Notes: generated by a model not told the origin, from the letters alone. A stretch of 64,000 nt of DNA from an uncultured Jannaschia sp. (GCA_947494145.1 CANLTZ010000003.1:62001-126000), one strand, 5' to 3'; counted from the stretch's first letter, positions 1-12,160 are shown. Numbers and translations are program-made.

Positions 1-426
1 GCGTTCTACCTGGCTTTCATCTGCACGGCCTTTTCCGTGTTGGGAGCGATTGCAGGTTACGGACTTGGCTTCTTCGCGTTCGAGACCATTGGTCAGCCCG
101 TGCTGGAGGCCTTGGGCAAGGGCGAGGCCGTGGCGGCATTTGCGGAACGCTACAACGAACACGGCCCGTGGATCGTTCTTATCGCAGGCGTCACGCCCTT
201 TCCGTTTAAAGTCGTCACCGTGCTGTCAGGCTTCAACGCCATGTCGCTGCCGGTCTTCATCGCCACATCGATTCTGGCGCGCGGTCTGCGCTTTTTCATC
301 GTGGCGGGGCTTCTTTGGAAATTCGGGCCGCCCATCCGGGACTTCATCGAGAGGCGGTTGGGCCTTATGTTCACATTATTCGTCGCGCTTCTGCTCGGCG
401 GCTTCCTTCTGACGGGGTTCTTGTGA
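1..426 (+). CDS. YqaA/DedA-type membrane protein, 5'-truncated
   Basis: The frame is open from base 1 and stops at TGA 424-426, so only the last 141 codons are visible. A GTG at 37 is internal rather than a start, because hydrophobic coding sequence runs in from the window edge. The visible part has several membrane segments and the loop GVTPFPFKVVTVLSG, which matches the conserved Pro-Phe-Lys loop of SNARE-associated (VTT, DedA superfamily, YqaA branch) proteins. Members of the superfamily are inner-membrane proteins tied to envelope lipid homeostasis; the YqaA branch has no settled substrate. The stop overlaps the GTG of the next gene as GTGA, so the two are probably co-translated. Confidence 0.8.
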   Translation, partial: AFYLAFICTAFSVLGAIAGYGLGFFAFETIGQPVLEALGKGEAVAAFAERYNEHGPWIVLIAGVTPFPFKVVTVLSGFNAMSLPVFIATSILARGLRFFIVAGLLWKFGPPIRDFIERRLGLMFTLFVALLLGGFLLTGFL

Positions 427-881
427 CACGGCTTATCGCGCTCGCCACGCTCGGACATATCGGGCTGTTAGGCGGGGCCTTCTTGTTTCAATTCGCAGGC
501 TACGCGCCCTGTCCCATGTGTTTATGGCAGCGCTGGCCCCATGCGGTCGCGATCCTGTTTGGGGTGCTGGCGCTGTCTTCGGTGGCACCGCGGGCCATGG
601 CGGCACTGGCGGCCTTGGCCGCGTTGACGACATCGGGCATCGGGGCCTTTCACACGGGCGTCGAACAAGGCTGGTGGCCGGGCCCGAGCTTTTGCAGCGG
701 CGGCGGCGCGCTGAGCGGGATGACTGGAGCGGATTTGCTGTCGACCGACATCGCCGACCGTGTGGTTATGTGCACCGACATCGTTTGGAGCTTGTTCGGC
801 CTAAGCATGGCGGGCTGGAATGCTGTCCTTTCCTTCGGATTGGCGCTGATCTGGCTCGCGGCGGCCCAGCGCACGGCCTGA
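423..881 (+). CDS. dsbB: DsbB-family disulfide bond formation protein
   Basis: This 152-residue, four-helix membrane protein has the redox motif CPMC at residues 30-33 directly after the first helix and a second cysteine pair, Cys91 and Cys117, in the long second periplasmic loop. That is the DsbB arrangement for passing electrons from a periplasmic DsbA to ubiquinone. The GTG start at 423 is chosen because it overlaps the upstream stop (GTGA) and places the first helix at the N-terminus. No dsbA lies next to it. A perfect GC hairpin follows 46 bases after the stop. Length and motifs fit DsbB of alphaproteobacteria; a DsbI-like variant cannot be excluded. Confidence 0.88.
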   Translation: MTRLIALATLGHIGLLGGAFLFQFAGYAPCPMCLWQRWPHAVAILFGVLALSSVAPRAMAALAALAALTTSGIGAFHTGVEQGWWPGPSFCSGGGALSGMTGADLLSTDIADRVVMCTDIVWSLFGLSMAGWNAVLSFGLALIWLAAAQRTA

Positions 882-927
882 CCTGCCAACTCGCAATTCG
901 GATGCAGAGGCAAAACGAGCTGGCCTA

Positions 928-947
928 CTCGGGGGCAAACCCCCGAG
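928..947. terminator. GC hairpin between convergent genes
   Basis: A perfect 8-bp stem (ctcggggg / cccccgag) with a CAAA loop lies between the convergent dsbB and usg-like genes. It has no T tract on either side, so it is only a possible bidirectional terminator; it could also be a small intergenic palindromic repeat. Confidence 0.45.
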
Positions 948-969
948 ATCTGCGAGCCCCTGGACCATT

Positions 970-1236
970 CTAGTGAATGGTGAATTCACCCACGACGCTG
1001 CGCCATTCGCCCGCTGCTATCATCTTGCGATGAGTGAAGCGGACGGAGTGGAGCGGTCCTTCGATTTCCTCGCCCCAGAATTCAATGAACTTGAACAGGC
1101 GGGGATGGTCTGGTGCTAGATCATATTCCTGCCAGATGAAGGTGTTGAGTACGTGGGGATGGTCCGGCATGTGGTAGAACATCTCTGCCGTGGTCAGCCC
1201 ATATCCCTTCATCATCAACTCGGTTTCAGTGGTCAT
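970..1236 (-). CDS. Usg-like family protein
   Basis: An 88-residue soluble protein rich in aromatic residues (GYGLTTAEMFYHMPDHP near the N-terminus, IWQEYDLAPDHPRLFKF in the middle). It matches the small Usg family of alphaproteobacteria, named from a gene near the tryptophan operon; its biochemical role is not established. The ATG at 1236 is preceded by a good Shine-Dalgarno (GGAGG on the minus strand). It diverges from gyrA across 180 bases, which must hold both promoters. Confidence 0.75.
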   Translation of the reverse strand: MTTETELMMKGYGLTTAEMFYHMPDHPHVLNTFIWQEYDLAPDHPRLFKFIEFWGEEIEGPLHSVRFTHRKMIAAGEWRSVVGEFTIH

Positions 1237-1416
1237 ATCGCGTACCTCCGGGAATCAGGGTGCCATGCTAGGATTAACAGTCAATGAAAACAGAGTATTG
1301 GCACTCTACCACAGTGGCTGCCGGGGCCTTGGCGCAACAGGTCGTTGAGCCCATATCGTGGGGGTGATAGAAGCACCCGCGACAAGATATGGACCCCGAA
1401 TGGGGCGGAGAGAACG

Positions 1417-4170
<2,754 letters not shown>

Positions 4171-4273
4171 CTAAACACGGCAAAGTCGCAATAACGAGTT
4201 TGTGAAATTGCGAAGGACCGTGCTAGGTTGAACTCCAGGCAAATCGGGGGGTGGGGATTTCTCGGAGGGCCGG

Positions 4274-5143
4274 ATGAACTTAGACAATTGGGACGATCTT
4301 AGATTCGTTCTAGCGATGAAGCGGCACGGGACTATGTCCGCTGCAGCTCGCTATCTTGACACGAACGTCGCGACGGTGTCGCGGCGCATTGAACGCCTAA
4401 GCCAGGATCTGTCTCTTCCTCTGTTCGAGAAACGGGGGCAGACGTTTGTCGCCACGAACGCGGCAGAGTCGTTGTCGAAAATCGCCGAAGAGCTTGATCA
4501 GCGGCTGCGCGGAGAGGTCTCGAACCTGCATGCGACTCGCGGCTCAATGAAGACGGCCATCGAGATCGCGGCGCCACCCGCCGTGCACCAACACTACGTT
4601 CTACCCCGCACAGCCGAGCTGACAGATTATCTGCCGCACGTCCTCCTGACGCTAACCGACAAGGCTTTTGCCCAGGGTCTAGGAAATGCTGATATCCAGG
4701 TACGGGTTGGACGCCCAGAAGGTGGGCGACTTAAAGCCCGGAAATTCCGTGATTATTCATTACGGGTATATCATGGGCGGGATCATAAGCTTTGCGGTGA
4801 ATGGGTCGGTCAATCTCAGCGCTATCCAGATGCGGATATGCTGCGTGATGTCTACACCGAAGCCGCGCCTCAGCCGCGCTACCGCGTCGAGGAAATGCCC
4901 ACTGTCCGCGACCTCGTTCGCAGCACGGGCCTTCCCGGCCTGCTACCTGACTTTATGGTGGCTGACGACGACCCTGACTTGGTCTTGGCCGATCTGCCCA
5001 ATAACGACCTGCCAGGGGAACTTTGGATCACGTATCATGAGACGCGCCATTCGGACTCAACTCTGCGGGCGGTCGTGGATTGGTTCTGTAGCGCGGGTCA
5101 CGGCGCGTCGGCGCAAGGCAGCCTTCGAATCGCGTCGGAATAA
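4274..5143 (+). CDS. LysR-family transcriptional regulator
   Basis: A 289-residue regulator with a typical LysR N-terminal winged helix: FVLAMKRHGTMSAAARYLDT, then NVATVSRRIERLSQDLSLPL and FEKRG. The remainder is the co-inducer-binding region. It lies alone, in the same direction as gyrA, 103 bases after it. The start at 4274 follows a strong Shine-Dalgarno (GGAGGG). Just upstream, 4186-4192 and 4207-4213 form a 7-bp inverted repeat that could be an autoregulatory site. No divergent target gene is present, so its regulon and effector cannot be guessed. Confidence 0.88.
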   Translation: MNLDNWDDLRFVLAMKRHGTMSAAARYLDTNVATVSRRIERLSQDLSLPLFEKRGQTFVATNAAESLSKIAEELDQRLRGEVSNLHATRGSMKTAIEIAAPPAVHQHYVLPRTAELTDYLPHVLLTLTDKAFAQGLGNADIQVRVGRPEGGRLKARKFRDYSLRVYHGRDHKLCGEWVGQSQRYPDADMLRDVYTEAAPQPRYRVEEMPTVRDLVRSTGLPGLLPDFMVADDDPDLVLADLPNNDLPGELWITYHETRHSDSTLRAVVDWFCSAGHGASAQGSLRIASE

Positions 5144-5147
5144 ATAA

Positions 5148-5356
5148 GCCAAACCGGTCTTGCGTCATTGTCTGTGGCGCGGAACCGGCGCTACGCACCA
5201 TCAATGTGTCGGCCGGTTTGGTGCGACCTGACCTGCACAGGTTGCCCGTCGCTCGGGCGTCGTCTGTCTGGCGAATTGCGTCAGGGGTGGCGTTGGATGT
5301 GAGACGTTCTTACGGTGTTAGACCGATAGGCCGCCCCATTCTTGGGGCGGCTTTTC
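5148..5356 (+). ncRNA. possible small RNA ending in intrinsic terminator
   Basis: The 288 bases between the LysR gene and trmFO contain no convincing reading frame, yet end in a strong intrinsic terminator on the plus strand. A transcript stopping there before trmFO would be either a 3' UTR of the LysR mRNA or a separate small RNA. I could not match it to SRP RNA, 6S RNA, tmRNA or RNase P RNA. The 5' end is arbitrary. Confidence 0.25.
5330..5356 (+). terminator. intrinsic terminator upstream of trmFO
   Basis: A perfect 9-bp stem formed by gccgcccca (5330-5338) and tggggcggc (5343-5351), with a TTCT loop, is followed at once by TTTTCT. This is the clearest Rho-independent terminator in the window. 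It ends whatever is transcribed from the LysR side and separates it from the trmFO-gluQ pair. Confidence 0.85.
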
Positions 5357-5431
5357 TCATGCCTGTTTGACCATTGGACACGCCTCTACATGGCCTTCCC
5401 CCGACGCGCTGCGCGTCCTATGTCTGACGCC

Positions 5432-6781
5432 ATGACAGACAGCATTCACATCGTTGGTGGCGGCATGGCCGGGTCAGAGGCCGCCTGGCAGATCGCGCAA
5501 GCGGGTTGGCCCGTCACGATCTATGAGATGCGGCCAAAGGTCGGCACGTTTGCCCATCGCACCGGCTCCCTGGCGGAGATGGTTTGTTCCAATTCCTTCC
5601 GGTCCGACGATGATGAACAGAACGCGGTGGGCCTTCTCCATTGGGAGATGCGGGCCGCGGGCGGGCTGATCATGGAAATGGCGGACCGTCATCGCTTGCC
5701 GGCGGGCGGCGCACTCGCCGTGGACCGCGATCCATTTGCCGAAGCCGTCACGGCGCGGCTGCGCGATCACCCCTTGGTCACGGTGGTGGAAGAAGAAATC
5801 ACCGCCCTGCCCCAAAATGGACGCTGGATCATCGCCACCGGCCCCTTGACCGGAAGCGGTCTGGCGCAGGCCATTGCCAATGCGGCAGGCCAAGAAAGTC
5901 TGGCCTTCTTCGATGCCATCGCCCCCATCGTCCATGCGGACACGATCGACATGGGCGTGGCCTGGCGCCAATCGCGCTATGACAAGGGCGAGACCGAGGA
6001 TGAGCGGACCGCCTATATCAACTGCCCCATGGACCGAGAAACCTACGAGTCTTTCATCGACGCGCTGCTGGCCGCCGACAAGACCGAGTTCAAACCGGGT
6101 GAGACCGCAGGCTATTTCGATGGCTGCCTGCCCATCGAGGTGATGGCCGAACGGGGGCGCGAGACGCTGCGCTTCGGGCCCATGAAGCCCGTGGGCTTGA
6201 CCAACCCCCATGCGCCCGATGTGAAGCCACATGCCGTGGTGCAGCTGCGCCGCGACAACAAGCTGGGTACGCTCTACAACATCGTCGGCTTCCAGACCAA
6301 GATGAAGTACGGCGCGCAAAAGTCTGTTTTCGCGATGATTCCCGGCTTGCACGACGCTGCTTTCGCACGGCTGGGCGGCATCCATCGCAACACCTTCATC
6401 AACGCGCCCACCTTGCTGGACAATGAGATGCGCCTCCGCACCCAGCCCCATATCCGCTTTGCGGGCCAGATCACCGGCGTCGAGGGCTACGTGGAATCGG
6501 CGGCCATGGGCCTTCTGGCCGGGCGCTTGGCCGTGGCCGAAGCCCAGGGCCGCATGCTGGCCCCGGTGCCCGACACGACGGCCATGGGCGCGCTGGTCAC
6601 GCACATCACCGGCGGAGCCGACGCCAAGACCTTCCAGCCCATGAACGTCAATTTCGGATTGTTCCCGCCCGTCGAGGCGCGCGGCGGGCGGCGAAACCGC
6701 GCGGCGCGCTACAAGCTCTATACCGACCGGGCGAAGGCGGACTGGACCGCCTGGCTGGGCCTGCGCGCCGCCGCCGAATAG
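5432..6781 (+). CDS. trmFO: tRNA (m5U54) methyltransferase, FAD/folate-dependent
   Basis: A 449-residue TrmFO, which uses 5,10-methylenetetrahydrofolate and FADH2 to make m5U54 in the tRNA T loop. The N-terminal FAD-binding motif is [20 protein letters not shown], followed by [10 protein letters not shown] with the conserved cysteine and later [15 protein letters not shown] with the second one. ATG 5432 is preferred because TrmFO proteins start a few residues before the GGG motif; ATG 5420 in the same frame is a close alternative, and neither has a clear Shine-Dalgarno. gluQ follows after 5 bases, so the two tRNA-modification genes are probably one operon. Confidence 0.95.
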   Translation: MTDSIHIVGGGMAGSEAAWQIAQAGWPVTIYEMRPKVGTFAHRTGSLAEMVCSNSFRSDDDEQNAVGLLHWEMRAAGGLIMEMADRHRLPAGGALAVDRDPFAEAVTARLRDHPLVTVVEEEITALPQNGRWIIATGPLTGSGLAQAIANAAGQESLAFFDAIAPIVHADTIDMGVAWRQSRYDKGETEDERTAYINCPMDRETYESFIDALLAADKTEFKPGETAGYFDGCLPIEVMAERGRETLRFGPMKPVGLTNPHAPDVKPHAVVQLRRDNKLGTLYNIVGFQTKMKYGAQKSVFAMIPGLHDAAFARLGGIHRNTFINAPTLLDNEMRLRTQPHIRFAGQITGVEGYVESAAMGLLAGRLAVAEAQGRMLAPVPDTTAMGALVTHITGGADAKTFQPMNVNFGLFPPVEARGGRRNRAARYKLYTDRAKADWTAWLGLRAAAE

Positions 6782-6786
6782 CGCCA

Positions 6787-7611
6787 ATGCGCACACGGTT
6801 CGCGCCCTCACCGACCGGGCCGCTGCATCTGGGGCATGCCTGGGCGGCCTTGGTGGCGGCCGACCATGGCGACATGGTCCTTCGGATCGAAGATATCGAC
6901 CAACAGCGTTCCCGCCCGGAATGGGAAACGGCGATCTATGACGATCTGCACTGGCTGGGGCTGACTTGGCCCAGTCCTGTCCTGCGCCAATCGGACCGGG
7001 CGGATGCCTATGGCGCGGCGTTGGACGATCTGTGGGCGCGGGGCCTGCTCTATCCCTGCACCTGCAACCGCCGCGACATCCTGGCCGCCGCTGCCGCCCC
7101 ACAGGAAGGCGCGCCGCTTCTGGGGCCCGATGGCGTGGTCTATCCCGGCACCTGCCGCGGCGCGGCGCGGGCCGGCCCGCGGCCCGACGTTGTAGCGCTG
7201 CGCCTCGATGCCGGGGCCGTGGACGACCTGTCCTGGACGGATGGGGGCCAGACCCAAAGCATGGACGGCGCGGCCTTCCGCCAGTCCATCGGCGACCCGG
7301 TTCTGGCGCGGCGCGATATGGGCACCTCTTACCACTTGGCGGTGGTGGTGGATGACGCTGCCCAGGGCATCGACCTCGTTACACGCGGCGAAGACCTGGC
7401 TCCGGCCACCCCGATCCATGTGGCGCTGCAAAGGCTGCTGGCCCTGCCGACACCTCTTTACCTACACCACGATCTGGTGCGCGATGGGGCGGGCAAGCGC
7501 CTGGCCAAACGCGACGATGCGCGCAGCCTGGCCAGCTACCGCGCCGCTGGTTGGTCGGCGGACGCGTTGGTGGCGCATCTGCGCCAAAGCCGCGTGGCAC
7601 CCGAAAGCTAG
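6787..7611 (+). CDS. gluQ: glutamyl-Q tRNA(Asp) synthetase
   Basis: This 274-residue protein is a shortened glutamyl-tRNA synthetase lacking the anticodon-binding domain. It keeps the class I signature FAPSPTGPLHLGHAWAA (HIGH box HLGH at residues 14-17), the KMSKS-like KRLAKRD near residue 240, and a zinc-type cluster (YPCTCNRR, then YPGTCRG). GluQ attaches glutamate to the queuosine base of tRNA(Asp). The length matches the family. It is placed 5 bases after trmFO, consistent with a tRNA-modification operon. Confidence 0.93.
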   Translation: MRTRFAPSPTGPLHLGHAWAALVAADHGDMVLRIEDIDQQRSRPEWETAIYDDLHWLGLTWPSPVLRQSDRADAYGAALDDLWARGLLYPCTCNRRDILAAAAAPQEGAPLLGPDGVVYPGTCRGAARAGPRPDVVALRLDAGAVDDLSWTDGGQTQSMDGAAFRQSIGDPVLARRDMGTSYHLAVVVDDAAQGIDLVTRGEDLAPATPIHVALQRLLALPTPLYLHHDLVRDGAGKRLAKRDDARSLASYRAAGWSADALVAHLRQSRVAPES

Positions 7612-7613
7612 AA

Positions 7614-7629
7614 CGCCCCAACCGGGGCG
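7614..7629. terminator. short GC hairpin between convergent genes
   Basis: cgcccc and ggggcg pair around an AACC loop in the 23 bases between the convergent gluQ and amidohydrolase genes. There is no T tract, so termination here is plausible but unproven. Confidence 0.35.
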
Positions 7630-7634
7630 CCGCG

Positions 7635-8795
7635 CTACAAAGGCTGCGCCGTCTCGACCATAAGGGCGAAGAAGCTGGCCCCGATGGGCGCGATGCCATC
7701 GTTGAAATCGTATTCCGGGTGATGCAGCACCGGGCCTTCGCCCGCGCCCAGAAATAGGAACGCACCGGGCCGGGCGTTCAGCATATAGCTGAAATCCTCC
7801 GCTCCCATTTCGCGCGAGACATCGGGGGTCACAGCGCCAGGCCCCACCACATCGGCGGCCACCTCGGCGGCGAAGGCCGCGCGATTGGCATCGTTGATCG
7901 TGGCGGGATAGCCGCGCTCATAACGGCAGACGGCCTCGACCCCGTAGGCGGCGGCTTGACCGGCCACGATCTCGCCCAGGCGCCGTTCCACCATGTCCTG
8001 CACACGGGGTTCAAAAGTCCGCACCGTGCCATTCATATAAGCCGTGCCGGGAATGATGTTGTCGGCGCTGCCGGTATGGATTTGCGTCACAGACACGACC
8101 AGATCGTCCAGCGCGTAATGGTTTCGGCTGACGATGGTCTGGATGGCCTGACCGATACCCATAGCGGCCACGATCGGGTCCCGTGTCTCGTGCGGCATGG
8201 CGCCATGACCGCCCTTGCCGGTGATATCGATATGGAAGCTGTCCACCGCCGCCAGCAGGGGCCCTGGCGCCGTATAAAACTCACCTTCGGCATAGTTGGG
8301 CGCGTTGTGGATGCCATAGACCTGTGCGATCTCGAACCGGTCCATGATGCCTTCGCGCACCATCACCGCGCCCCCGCCCCCCCCTTCTTCGGCGGGCTGG
8401 AAGATGAGCGCCACGCGCCCCGCGAAATTGCGCGTCTCGGCCAGGTATTTGGCAGCGCCCAACAGCATGGCCGTGTGGCCGTCATGGCCGCAGGCATGCA
8501 TCTTCCCGTCCGTCTCAGAGGCATGGTCGACACCCGACGCCTCATGGATAGGCAGCGCATCCATATCGGCGCGCAAGCCGATAGTCGCGCCGGGGCCGCG
8601 CCCTTCGATGATGGCGACGATGCCCGATTGCGCGATGCCTTCATGGATTTGGTCCACCCCGAATTCCCGCAGTTTGCCCGCGACGAACCCAGAAGTCTTG
8701 GGCAGATCGAACTGCAATTCGGGGTTGCGGTGCAGCCAGCGCCGCCACTCGTTCATCTGCGGCGCGAGCGCGGCGATGGAATTGATCACGGGCAT
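7635..8795 (-). CDS. M20-family amidohydrolase (hippurate hydrolase/aminoacylase type)
   Basis: A 386-residue M20D metallopeptidase-like amidohydrolase. It opens with a WLHRNPEL segment, then has the metal site HACGHDGHTAMLLGAAKYL and the glutamate pair in FQPAEEGGGGG, with a C-terminal MGAEDFSYML motif. Family members cleave N-acyl amino acids such as hippurate or N-acetyl amino acids; the substrate cannot be read from sequence. It is convergent with gluQ and diverges from mazG across 57 bases, so it stands alone. Nothing indicates a signal peptide; the protein should be cytoplasmic. Confidence 0.9.
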   Translation of the reverse strand: MPVINSIAALAPQMNEWRRWLHRNPELQFDLPKTSGFVAGKLREFGVDQIHEGIAQSGIVAIIEGRGPGATIGLRADMDALPIHEASGVDHASETDGKMHACGHDGHTAMLLGAAKYLAETRNFAGRVALIFQPAEEGGGGGAVMVREGIMDRFEIAQVYGIHNAPNYAEGEFYTAPGPLLAAVDSFHIDITGKGGHGAMPHETRDPIVAAMGIGQAIQTIVSRNHYALDDLVVSVTQIHTGSADNIIPGTAYMNGTVRTFEPRVQDMVERRLGEIVAGQAAAYGVEAVCRYERGYPATINDANRAAFAAEVAADVVGPGAVTPDVSREMGAEDFSYMLNARPGAFLFLGAGEGPVLHHPEYDFNDGIAPIGASFFALMVETAQPL

Positions 8796-8852
8796 GGGGT
8801 TGATCCTTTCGTGGCCTTGCCCGCATCAAGCCGCAACCATCGGAGATAGGCA

Positions 8853-9677
8853 ATGACAGACCAGATGCCCCCGCAGGACGATGTGCTTTGCCAGACGCCC
8901 GGCGGCGGTCTGCCCCGCCTTCTGGCCATCATGTCCCGTCTGCGCGACCCAGAAACGGGTTGCCCCTGGGATATCGAACAAAGCTATGCGTCCATCGTGC
9001 CCTATACGCTGGAGGAGGCCCATGAGGTGGCCGACGCCATCGAGCGCGAAGCCTGGGATGACTTGGAGGGCGAATTGGGCGATCTGCTGTTGCAGGTCGT
9101 CTATTACGCACAGATGGGGCGCGAAGATGGGCGCTTCGATTTCCATTCCATCGCCGAGCGCGTGGCCCAGAAGATGGTGGACCGGCATCCGCACATCTGG
9201 GGCGACGGGTCCCGCGACAAGAGCGCCGAACAGCAGGTGGTCGATTGGGAGGCCGCCAAGGCGCGCGAACGCCAAGGCCGCACGCTGGACGGCGTGGCGC
9301 GCGGCCTGCCCGCTTTGACCCGCGCGGTGAAGCTGCAAAATCGCGCCGCCCGTGTGGGCTTCGACTGGCCCGAGACAGGCGCAGTGCTGGACAAGCTGCG
9401 CGAGGAGGCGGCAGAATTGGTTGAGGCGCGGGACAGTCTCGGTCCCGAAGAATTGGCCGATGAAATGGGCGATATGCTGTTTGTGATGGCCAATCTGGCG
9501 CGACACCTGAAGGTGGACCCGGAAGCGGCTTTGCGCGGCGCCAATGCCAAGTTCATCCGTCGGTTTGAGGCCATCGAAGATGCGCTCGCCCAAGATGGCC
9601 GGAGCCCCGTCCAATCGGATCTGGCGGAGATGGATACGCTCTGGGATGCCGCCAAGGCCCGCGAAAAAGCGGGCTGA
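8853..9677 (+). CDS. mazG: nucleoside triphosphate pyrophosphohydrolase MazG
   Basis: A 274-residue protein with two MazG domains. The first contains EEAHEVADAIE and the metal-binding GELGDLLLQVVYYAQ, the second LREEAAELVEA and ELADEMGDMLFVMANL. MazG hydrolyses NTPs and dNTPs to the monophosphate and clears aberrant nucleotides. The ATG at 8853 has a GGAG about 9 bases upstream. The N-terminal region with CPWDIEQSYASIVPYTLEEA is typical of the full-length two-domain form. Confidence 0.95.
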   Translation: MTDQMPPQDDVLCQTPGGGLPRLLAIMSRLRDPETGCPWDIEQSYASIVPYTLEEAHEVADAIEREAWDDLEGELGDLLLQVVYYAQMGREDGRFDFHSIAERVAQKMVDRHPHIWGDGSRDKSAEQQVVDWEAAKARERQGRTLDGVARGLPALTRAVKLQNRAARVGFDWPETGAVLDKLREEAAELVEARDSLGPEELADEMGDMLFVMANLARHLKVDPEAALRGANAKFIRRFEAIEDALAQDGRSPVQSDLAEMDTLWDAAKAREKAG

Positions 9678-9750
9678 GCCCTGCTCATCGGTCGCTGGCG
9701 CGCCCTCTTCGCGGGCTGGACAATCGGCGGCGCGGGGGGTTCATGGGGCC

Positions 9751-10683
9751 ATGGTTCAGAATATCATCATCGATACCGATCCCGGCCAGGACGATGCCGT
9801 GGCCATTTTGCTGGCACTGGCCTCGCCTGAATTGAACGTGCTTGGCATCACTGCTGTGGCGGGCAATGTGCCACTGGACCTGACCTCAAAAAACGCGCGG
9901 ATCGTGTGCGAATTGGCGGGGCGCACCGATATCCCGGTCTATGCGGGCTGCGACCGGCCAATGGCACGCGATCTGGTGACGGCGGAACACGTTCACGGCA
10001 AGACCGGCCTCGACGGCGCCGAGTTGCCAGACCCGACCATGCGGCTGCAAGACGCCCATGCCGTCGACTTCCTGATCGAGACCTTGCGCACGGAGCCGCC
10101 GGGCAGCGTGACTCTCTGCCCGTTGGGACCGCTGACCAATATCGGCACAGCGCTCCGCCGTGCGCCCGACATCGCAGACCGCATCGCCCGCATCGTCCTG
10201 ATGGGCGGTGGCTATTTCGAGGTGGGCAACATCACACCCGCGGCTGAATTCAACATCTTCGTGGACCCGGAAGCCGCGCAGCTTGTCTTCCGCGCGGGTG
10301 TGCCGCTGACCGTCTTGCCGCTGGATTGCACGCATAAGGCCCTGACCACCCGGGCGCGCAACGACGCCTTCCGTGCGGCGGGCCGCATCGGCGAAGTGGT
10401 GGCGGGTTGGACCGGCTTTTTCGAACGGTTCGACATGGAGAAATACGGCTCCGAAGGGGCGCCGCTCCATGACCCCTGCGTGATTTCATGGCTGCTTGCG
10501 CCCGACCTGTTCCAGGGCCGAGAGATTAACGTGGAGATCGAGGTGGAAAGCCCGCTGACCCGCGGGATGAGTGTCGCCGATTGGTGGCGCGTCACCGACC
10601 GCGCGCCCAATGCGCTGTTTATCGGCCACGTGGATGCCGAGGGGTTCTTTCAAATGCTGACGGAGCGCCTAGGTCGTCTGTAG
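9751..10683 (+). CDS. nucleoside hydrolase (inosine/uridine-preferring family)
   Basis: A 310-residue ribonucleoside hydrolase. The signature [11 protein letters not shown] at residues 6-16 supplies the calcium ligands, and [11 protein letters not shown] near residue 165 is the second conserved segment. It cleaves the N-glycosidic bond of nucleosides for salvage; base preference is not deducible. ATG 9751 is taken because it sits immediately before the signature, as in the family. The gene lies 73 bases after mazG and may share its transcript. A repeat element follows directly after the stop. Confidence 0.92.
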   Translation: MVQNIIIDTDPGQDDAVAILLALASPELNVLGITAVAGNVPLDLTSKNARIVCELAGRTDIPVYAGCDRPMARDLVTAEHVHGKTGLDGAELPDPTMRLQDAHAVDFLIETLRTEPPGSVTLCPLGPLTNIGTALRRAPDIADRIARIVLMGGGYFEVGNITPAAEFNIFVDPEAAQLVFRAGVPLTVLPLDCTHKALTTRARNDAFRAAGRIGEVVAGWTGFFERFDMEKYGSEGAPLHDPCVISWLLAPDLFQGREINVEIEVESPLTRGMSVADWWRVTDRAPNALFIGHVDAEGFFQMLTERLGRL

Positions 10684-10687
10684 CACC

Positions 10688-10733
10688 TGCGGGGCTCTGC
10701 CCCGCACCCCGGAGTATTTTTGCCAGGATGAAG
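10688..10733. repeat. dispersed palindromic repeat, copy 1
   Basis: A hairpin (tgcgggg / ccccgca, 10688-10694 and 10700-10706) is followed by a 25-base tail at 10709-10733. The tail matches, with one mismatch, the complement of the sequence at 40601-40625, and its core also resembles the arms at 36002-36102. It occupies the whole gap between the nucleoside hydrolase and selO and supplies the bases just upstream of the selO start. I infer a short intergenic repeat family. Confidence 0.65.
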
Positions 10734-10736
10734 AGC

Positions 10737-12125
10737 ATGTTCGCCTTCGACAATTCCTATGCCCGTCTGCCGGAGCGGTTTTATACCAAGATGGGACCTG
10801 CGCCGGTGGCATCGCCCGCTTGGGTTGCGTTGAACGAGGGGTTGGCGCGCGATCTGGGGCTGGACCCGGAGGGTTTGCGCGGGGCCGTGGACGTCTTTGC
10901 CGGCAACCGCGCGCCTGAGGGGGCGGAGCCCTTGGCACAGCTTTATGCAGGGCATCAGTTTGGTGGCTGGTCGCCGCAATTGGGCGATGGGCGGGCGCTT
11001 CTATTGGGGGAACATGTTGGGCCCACGGGCCGGGTGGATGTGCAATTGAAGGGGTCAGGACCGACGCCCTATTCACGCATGGGGGATGGGCGGGCTGCGT
11101 TGGGGCCGGTCATCCGGGAATATATTGTCAGTGAAGCCATGCATGCGCTTGGCGTGCCCACCACGCGGGCGCTGGCAGCCGTGACCACGGGGGAGACTGT
11201 GTTGCGCCAAGACGGGCCGCTGCCGGGCGGGGTGCTGACGCGCATCGCGGCCAGCCATATTCGGGTGGGAACCTTTCAGGTCTTTGCGTCCCGCCAGGAC
11301 ACGGACGCGCTGCAAACCTTGCTGGACCATGCCATTGCCCGCCATGCCCCCGAGGCAGACGGGCCCCTGGGGCTTTTGCGGCACGTCATGGGGGTTCAGG
11401 CCGATCTGGTGGCGCAATGGATGGGCCTGGGCTTCATCCACGGCGTCATGAACACCGACAATATGACCATTTCCGGCGAGACCATCGATTACGGCCCCTG
11501 CGCCTTCATGGAGGTCTATCACCCCGAGATGGTCTTTAGCTCCATCGACCAATTCGGGCGCTATGCCTGGAAAAACCAGCCCGACATCGCGCTGTGGAAC
11601 CTGGCGCAATTGGCCACGGCACTGCTTCCGCTGATGGGGGATCGGGCGCAGGCTGTCGAGGACGCGACCGAGGTGCTGGACGGGTTCCGCGGCCTTTATA
11701 CCGTCGCTTGGACCCGCGTGCTGGGGGCAAAGATCGGGGTGGTGGACATGGCTTTGGGGCATGAGCTGCTGGACATCATGGCCGAGGGGCAGGCGGACTT
11801 CACCAATACCTTCCGCGCCTTGACCGTGGCACCTGAAACCGCGCGCGACCAAGTCACCAACCAAGACCGTTTCGATGGCTGGTTCAGCCGCTGGCGGGCT
11901 GCCGCCCCGGACCAAGGCGCCATGACCCGCGCCAACCCGGCCCTGATCCCGCGCAACCACCAGGTGGAGGCGGCGATCCAAGCGGCCTATGGAGGCGACT
12001 TCGCCCCATTCCACGCGCTGAACGCGGCCTTGGCCGACCCGTGGCAGGAAACCGAGACCAACGCCCCCTATCGCCGGCCTGCTGCGCCCGATGAACGGGT
12101 CACGCATACCTTCTGCGGGACTTGA
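10737..12125 (+). CDS. selO: protein adenylyltransferase SelO (YdiU family)
   Basis: A 462-residue SelO pseudokinase, which transfers AMP to protein Ser, Thr or Tyr residues. Family segments are visible in order: [16 protein letters not shown] at the N-terminus, [36 protein letters not shown], then [12 protein letters not shown] and [10 protein letters not shown], the atypical nucleotide and metal-binding parts. The C-terminus is FCGT, with Cys three residues from the end, where animal SelO has selenocysteine. ATG 10737 is chosen because it starts right at the conserved N-terminus with AGGA upstream; ATG 10728, inside the repeat, is the alternative. Confidence 0.93.
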   Translation: MFAFDNSYARLPERFYTKMGPAPVASPAWVALNEGLARDLGLDPEGLRGAVDVFAGNRAPEGAEPLAQLYAGHQFGGWSPQLGDGRALLLGEHVGPTGRVDVQLKGSGPTPYSRMGDGRAALGPVIREYIVSEAMHALGVPTTRALAAVTTGETVLRQDGPLPGGVLTRIAASHIRVGTFQVFASRQDTDALQTLLDHAIARHAPEADGPLGLLRHVMGVQADLVAQWMGLGFIHGVMNTDNMTISGETIDYGPCAFMEVYHPEMVFSSIDQFGRYAWKNQPDIALWNLAQLATALLPLMGDRAQAVEDATEVLDGFRGLYTVAWTRVLGAKIGVVDMALGHELLDIMAEGQADFTNTFRALTVAPETARDQVTNQDRFDGWFSRWRAAAPDQGAMTRANPALIPRNHQVEAAIQAAYGGDFAPFHALNAALADPWQETETNAPYRRPAAPDERVTHTFCGT

Positions 12126-12160
12126 TTGCCCCCTTTGCCCGGGGCGGCTAGGACAAGGCC

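Noticed and set aside
5474-7102. A 542-codon minus-strand frame opposite trmFO and gluQ.
   Set aside because: Composition is typical of antisense frames in high-GC DNA, and both genes on the plus strand are certain.
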